A DNA stretch of 8,879 bases. Source: Clostridia bacterium. Lineage in GTDB: Bacteria; Bacillota_A; Clostridia; Oscillospirales; CAG-272. The DNA is taken from NCBI GenBank assembly GCA_017462145.1, contig JAFTRT010000006.1, positions 1-8,879 of the forward strand, in the 5' to 3' direction. The position numbers and the translations under genes are program-made. The first letter of the stretch is position 1, and each line of letters begins with the position of its first letter. Of the stretch, positions 7,725-8,879 are shown piece by piece. Under the pieces are notes generated by a model. The model was not told where the DNA came from, did not search any database, and saw only the letters and a list, made by a program, of their open reading frames with translations.

Positions 7725-8600
7725 ATGAAACAGAGAAGAACGCTGTGCAGGGCACTGCTGCTGTTGCTTTGCGTGTGTCTGCTTCCGTGGACGGTAACGG
7801 CTTGCTCCAAGCCACCCGAATACGCCGAGCTGGACGCTCGCTTTCGGGAGCTGGTAGAGGCCTCTGCCGAAATCAACGAGATTTTCTTCGGAGACGGACT
7901 TCCTACCTACGAGCGAGTGTATGACCCGTGGGAGAGCATGGAGGTTTTGCAAAAAGAGGGCGAGGACGGAAAAACGCAGTATATCTATTATTGCTATATC
8001 ACCGACCAGACCCTTGGCTCCATCTTGGCCTACCGTGCAGGCTTTACACAGCCGGTGAAATATTTGCTGATCTCCAAGGAAGCCCGTGAGGGGGAGGAAG
8101 CCGTTCATCACGATGACAGCGGCTACTATTATGCTGTGGATTATACCCCCACAGAGTACGATTGGTATTATTCCGAGGATGACCCAACCGATTATGATTA
8201 TATTCGGCTGGATTGCGGCTACGCCTCTATCGATGAGTTGAAAGAGGCCGCTGCCAAGGTCTATTCTCAAAGCTATCTGGATTCCATTTATATGGGGCTG
8301 TTTGACGGTGTTTGGGATGAGACCGATGACTATACCTCCGTTCTTTCTCCCCGTTATTACGAGTATACCGATGCCGCCGGTAGTACCTACTTTATGAAAT
8401 CCAATGCCGAACAGGCCTTTCAGCTGGAAAAATATGTCTTCGATTTTTCAACGGCAAAAATCGTAAAGCCCAGTAATGCAACCCGTGTGACCATTGAGGT
8501 GGATTTCTATTCCCAGTCTGACCCCAATCAATGGGATACGATGAAAATCACCATGGCCCTCCAAAATGGCCAGTGGTTCCTCGATAGCGGAACTTATTGA
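7725..8600 (+). CDS. Predicted lipoprotein of unknown function
   Basis: I do not recognise the family of this 291-residue protein. It has a clear lipoprotein signal: KQRR at the N-terminus, a hydrophobic run LLLLLCVCLLPW, and the lipobox VTAC with lipidated Cys27. The mature part should therefore sit on the outer face of the membrane. It is acidic and very rich in Tyr and Asp (for example YYYAVDYTPTEYDWYY and DDPTDYDYIRLD). There is a probable helical segment at about 168-195 (SIDELKEAAAKVYSQSYLDSIY) and a C-terminal beta-rich part ending NGQWFLDSGTY. That ending resembles the strand that closes many small secreted alpha+beta domains of the NTF2-like type; this is only an impression. AAAAAGGA (7708-7715 region) lies about ten bases before the ATG. 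It follows gyrA by 25 bases with no terminator between, and the transcript should end at 8731-8774. Confidence 0.85.
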   Translation: MKQRRTLCRALLLLLCVCLLPWTVTACSKPPEYAELDARFRELVEASAEINEIFFGDGLPTYERVYDPWESMEVLQKEGEDGKTQYIYYCYITDQTLGSILAYRAGFTQPVKYLLISKEAREGEEAVHHDDSGYYYAVDYTPTEYDWYYSEDDPTDYDYIRLDCGYASIDELKEAAAKVYSQSYLDSIYMGLFDGVWDETDDYTSVLSPRYYEYTDAAGSTYFMKSNAEQAFQLEKYVFDFSTAKIVKPSNATRVTIEVDFYSQSDPNQWDTMKITMALQNGQWFLDSGTY

Positions 8601-8619
8601 GGATGCGGGGGGAGGCGTT

Positions 8620-8651
8620 TTTGGAAACTTTCTTGAAAGAAAGTTTCCAAA
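8620..8651. repeat. Perfect 15-base inverted repeat
   Basis: TTTGGAAACTTTCTT (8620-8634) and its exact complement (8637-8651) are separated by only GA. As RNA it would form a 14-base stem with a TGAA loop. No U-run follows on either strand, so it is not a standard terminator. It lies just 20 bases after the lipoprotein stop. A related, weaker echo (CTTCAAAGAACTTC) follows at 8653-8666. It could be a stability hairpin at the 3' end of the message or part of a dispersed intergenic repeat. Confidence 0.8.
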
Positions 8652-8686
8652 CCTTCAAAGAACTTCACACAAATAGGAACAGCGCC

Positions 8687-8722
8687 CTACGCTTTGTGTA
8701 GCAAAAAGTCGCTACGCTTTTT
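8687..8722. repeat. Direct repeats CTACGCTTT with alternative hairpins
   Basis: CTACGCTTT occurs at 8687-8695 and 8712-8720. The intervening GTAGC (8698-8702) can pair either with the upstream CTAC or with GCTAC at 8711-8715, and AAAAAG (8703-8708) can pair with CTTTTT (8717-8722). These are small structures next to the terminator. Their function is unknown, and they may belong to the same repeat unit as 8620-8651. Confidence 0.45.
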
Positions 8723-8730
8723 CTAAGGGA

Positions 8731-8777
8731 GAAACCCGTCGGACACCTCACGGTACCGATCGGGTTTCTTTTTTATT
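8731..8777 (+). terminator. Intrinsic terminator of the gyrase operon
   Basis: GAAACCCG (8731-8738) pairs with CGGGTTTC (8761-8768). The stem continues inward as TCGG/CCGA past one bulged T, and ACC/GGT close a TCAC loop. Six T residues follow at once (8769-8774), then ATT. This is a textbook Rho-independent terminator and should end the transcript that includes gyrA and the lipoprotein gene. Confidence 0.92.
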
Positions 8778-8799
8778 GGAAAACAAAGCAAAAATCTGT

Positions 8800-8845
8800 T
8801 TCTTTCACTCTTTGCTTCTTTCACACTCTGTTCTTTCACCCTCTG
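8800..8845. repeat. Three-copy pyrimidine-rich tandem repeat
   Basis: TTCTTTCAC begins each of three units at 8800, 8816 and 8831, with lengths of 16, 15 and 15 bases. The units end in TCTTTGC, ACTCTG and CCTCTG. The strand is almost pure pyrimidine apart from the single A and G of each unit. It lies after the terminator in the last, gene-free 100 bases. I see no coding reading or promoter in it. Confidence 0.7.
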
Positions 8846-8879
8846 TTGTGAATGTTCGCACCTCACGGAAGCCTTCTCC

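Noticed and set aside
8603..8701. 32-codon open frame after the lipoprotein gene
   Set aside because: The only GAGG touches the ATG, so spacing is wrong for translation, and the frame is made of the inverted repeat sequence.

Overview
The window reads as the replication-origin neighbourhood of a Gram-positive bacterium of the Clostridia type. The gene order is origin, dnaN, recF, remB, gyrB, gyrA, a lipoprotein gene and a terminator. All genes lie on the + strand and point away from the origin. This order, the presence of remB (a Firmicutes family), AGGAG-like ribosome binding sites and a lipoprotein signal support Firmicutes. Moderate GC and the GyrA style suggest, less certainly, an Oscillospirales-like gut Clostridium. 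The dnaA gene itself is not in the window; it is expected just to the left.

Positions 1-397 hold no gene and look like oriC. There are five exact copies of the 9-mer TTTTCCACA (four forward, one reverse) and one single-mismatch copy. The last box is followed by a GC-rich spacer, CTA-type DnaA-trio triplets and a T-rich tract, which is the layout of the Bacillus basal unwinding system. dnaN (sliding clamp), recF (recombination mediator) and remB (small DUF370-type regulator) then follow almost without gaps. The S4-domain gene rlbA, which sits between dnaN and recF in Bacillus, is absent.

gyrB and gyrA encode the two DNA gyrase subunits. The 146-base gap between them carries four more exact TTTTCCACA boxes, three of them at exact 12-base steps. 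This is a second DnaA-box cluster directly upstream of gyrA, without a trio element. It suggests that the initiator DnaA also acts on gyrase expression or is titrated here. The gyrase carries unusual residues at drug-contact positions: Ala and Gly at the two main quinolone positions of GyrA, and Tyr and Val at two aminocoumarin positions of GyrB.

A predicted secreted lipoprotein of unknown function follows gyrA by 25 bases and is probably co-transcribed with it. The last 279 bases hold a perfect 15-base inverted repeat, short direct repeats, a strong intrinsic terminator and a three-copy pyrimidine-rich tandem repeat, with no convincing gene.
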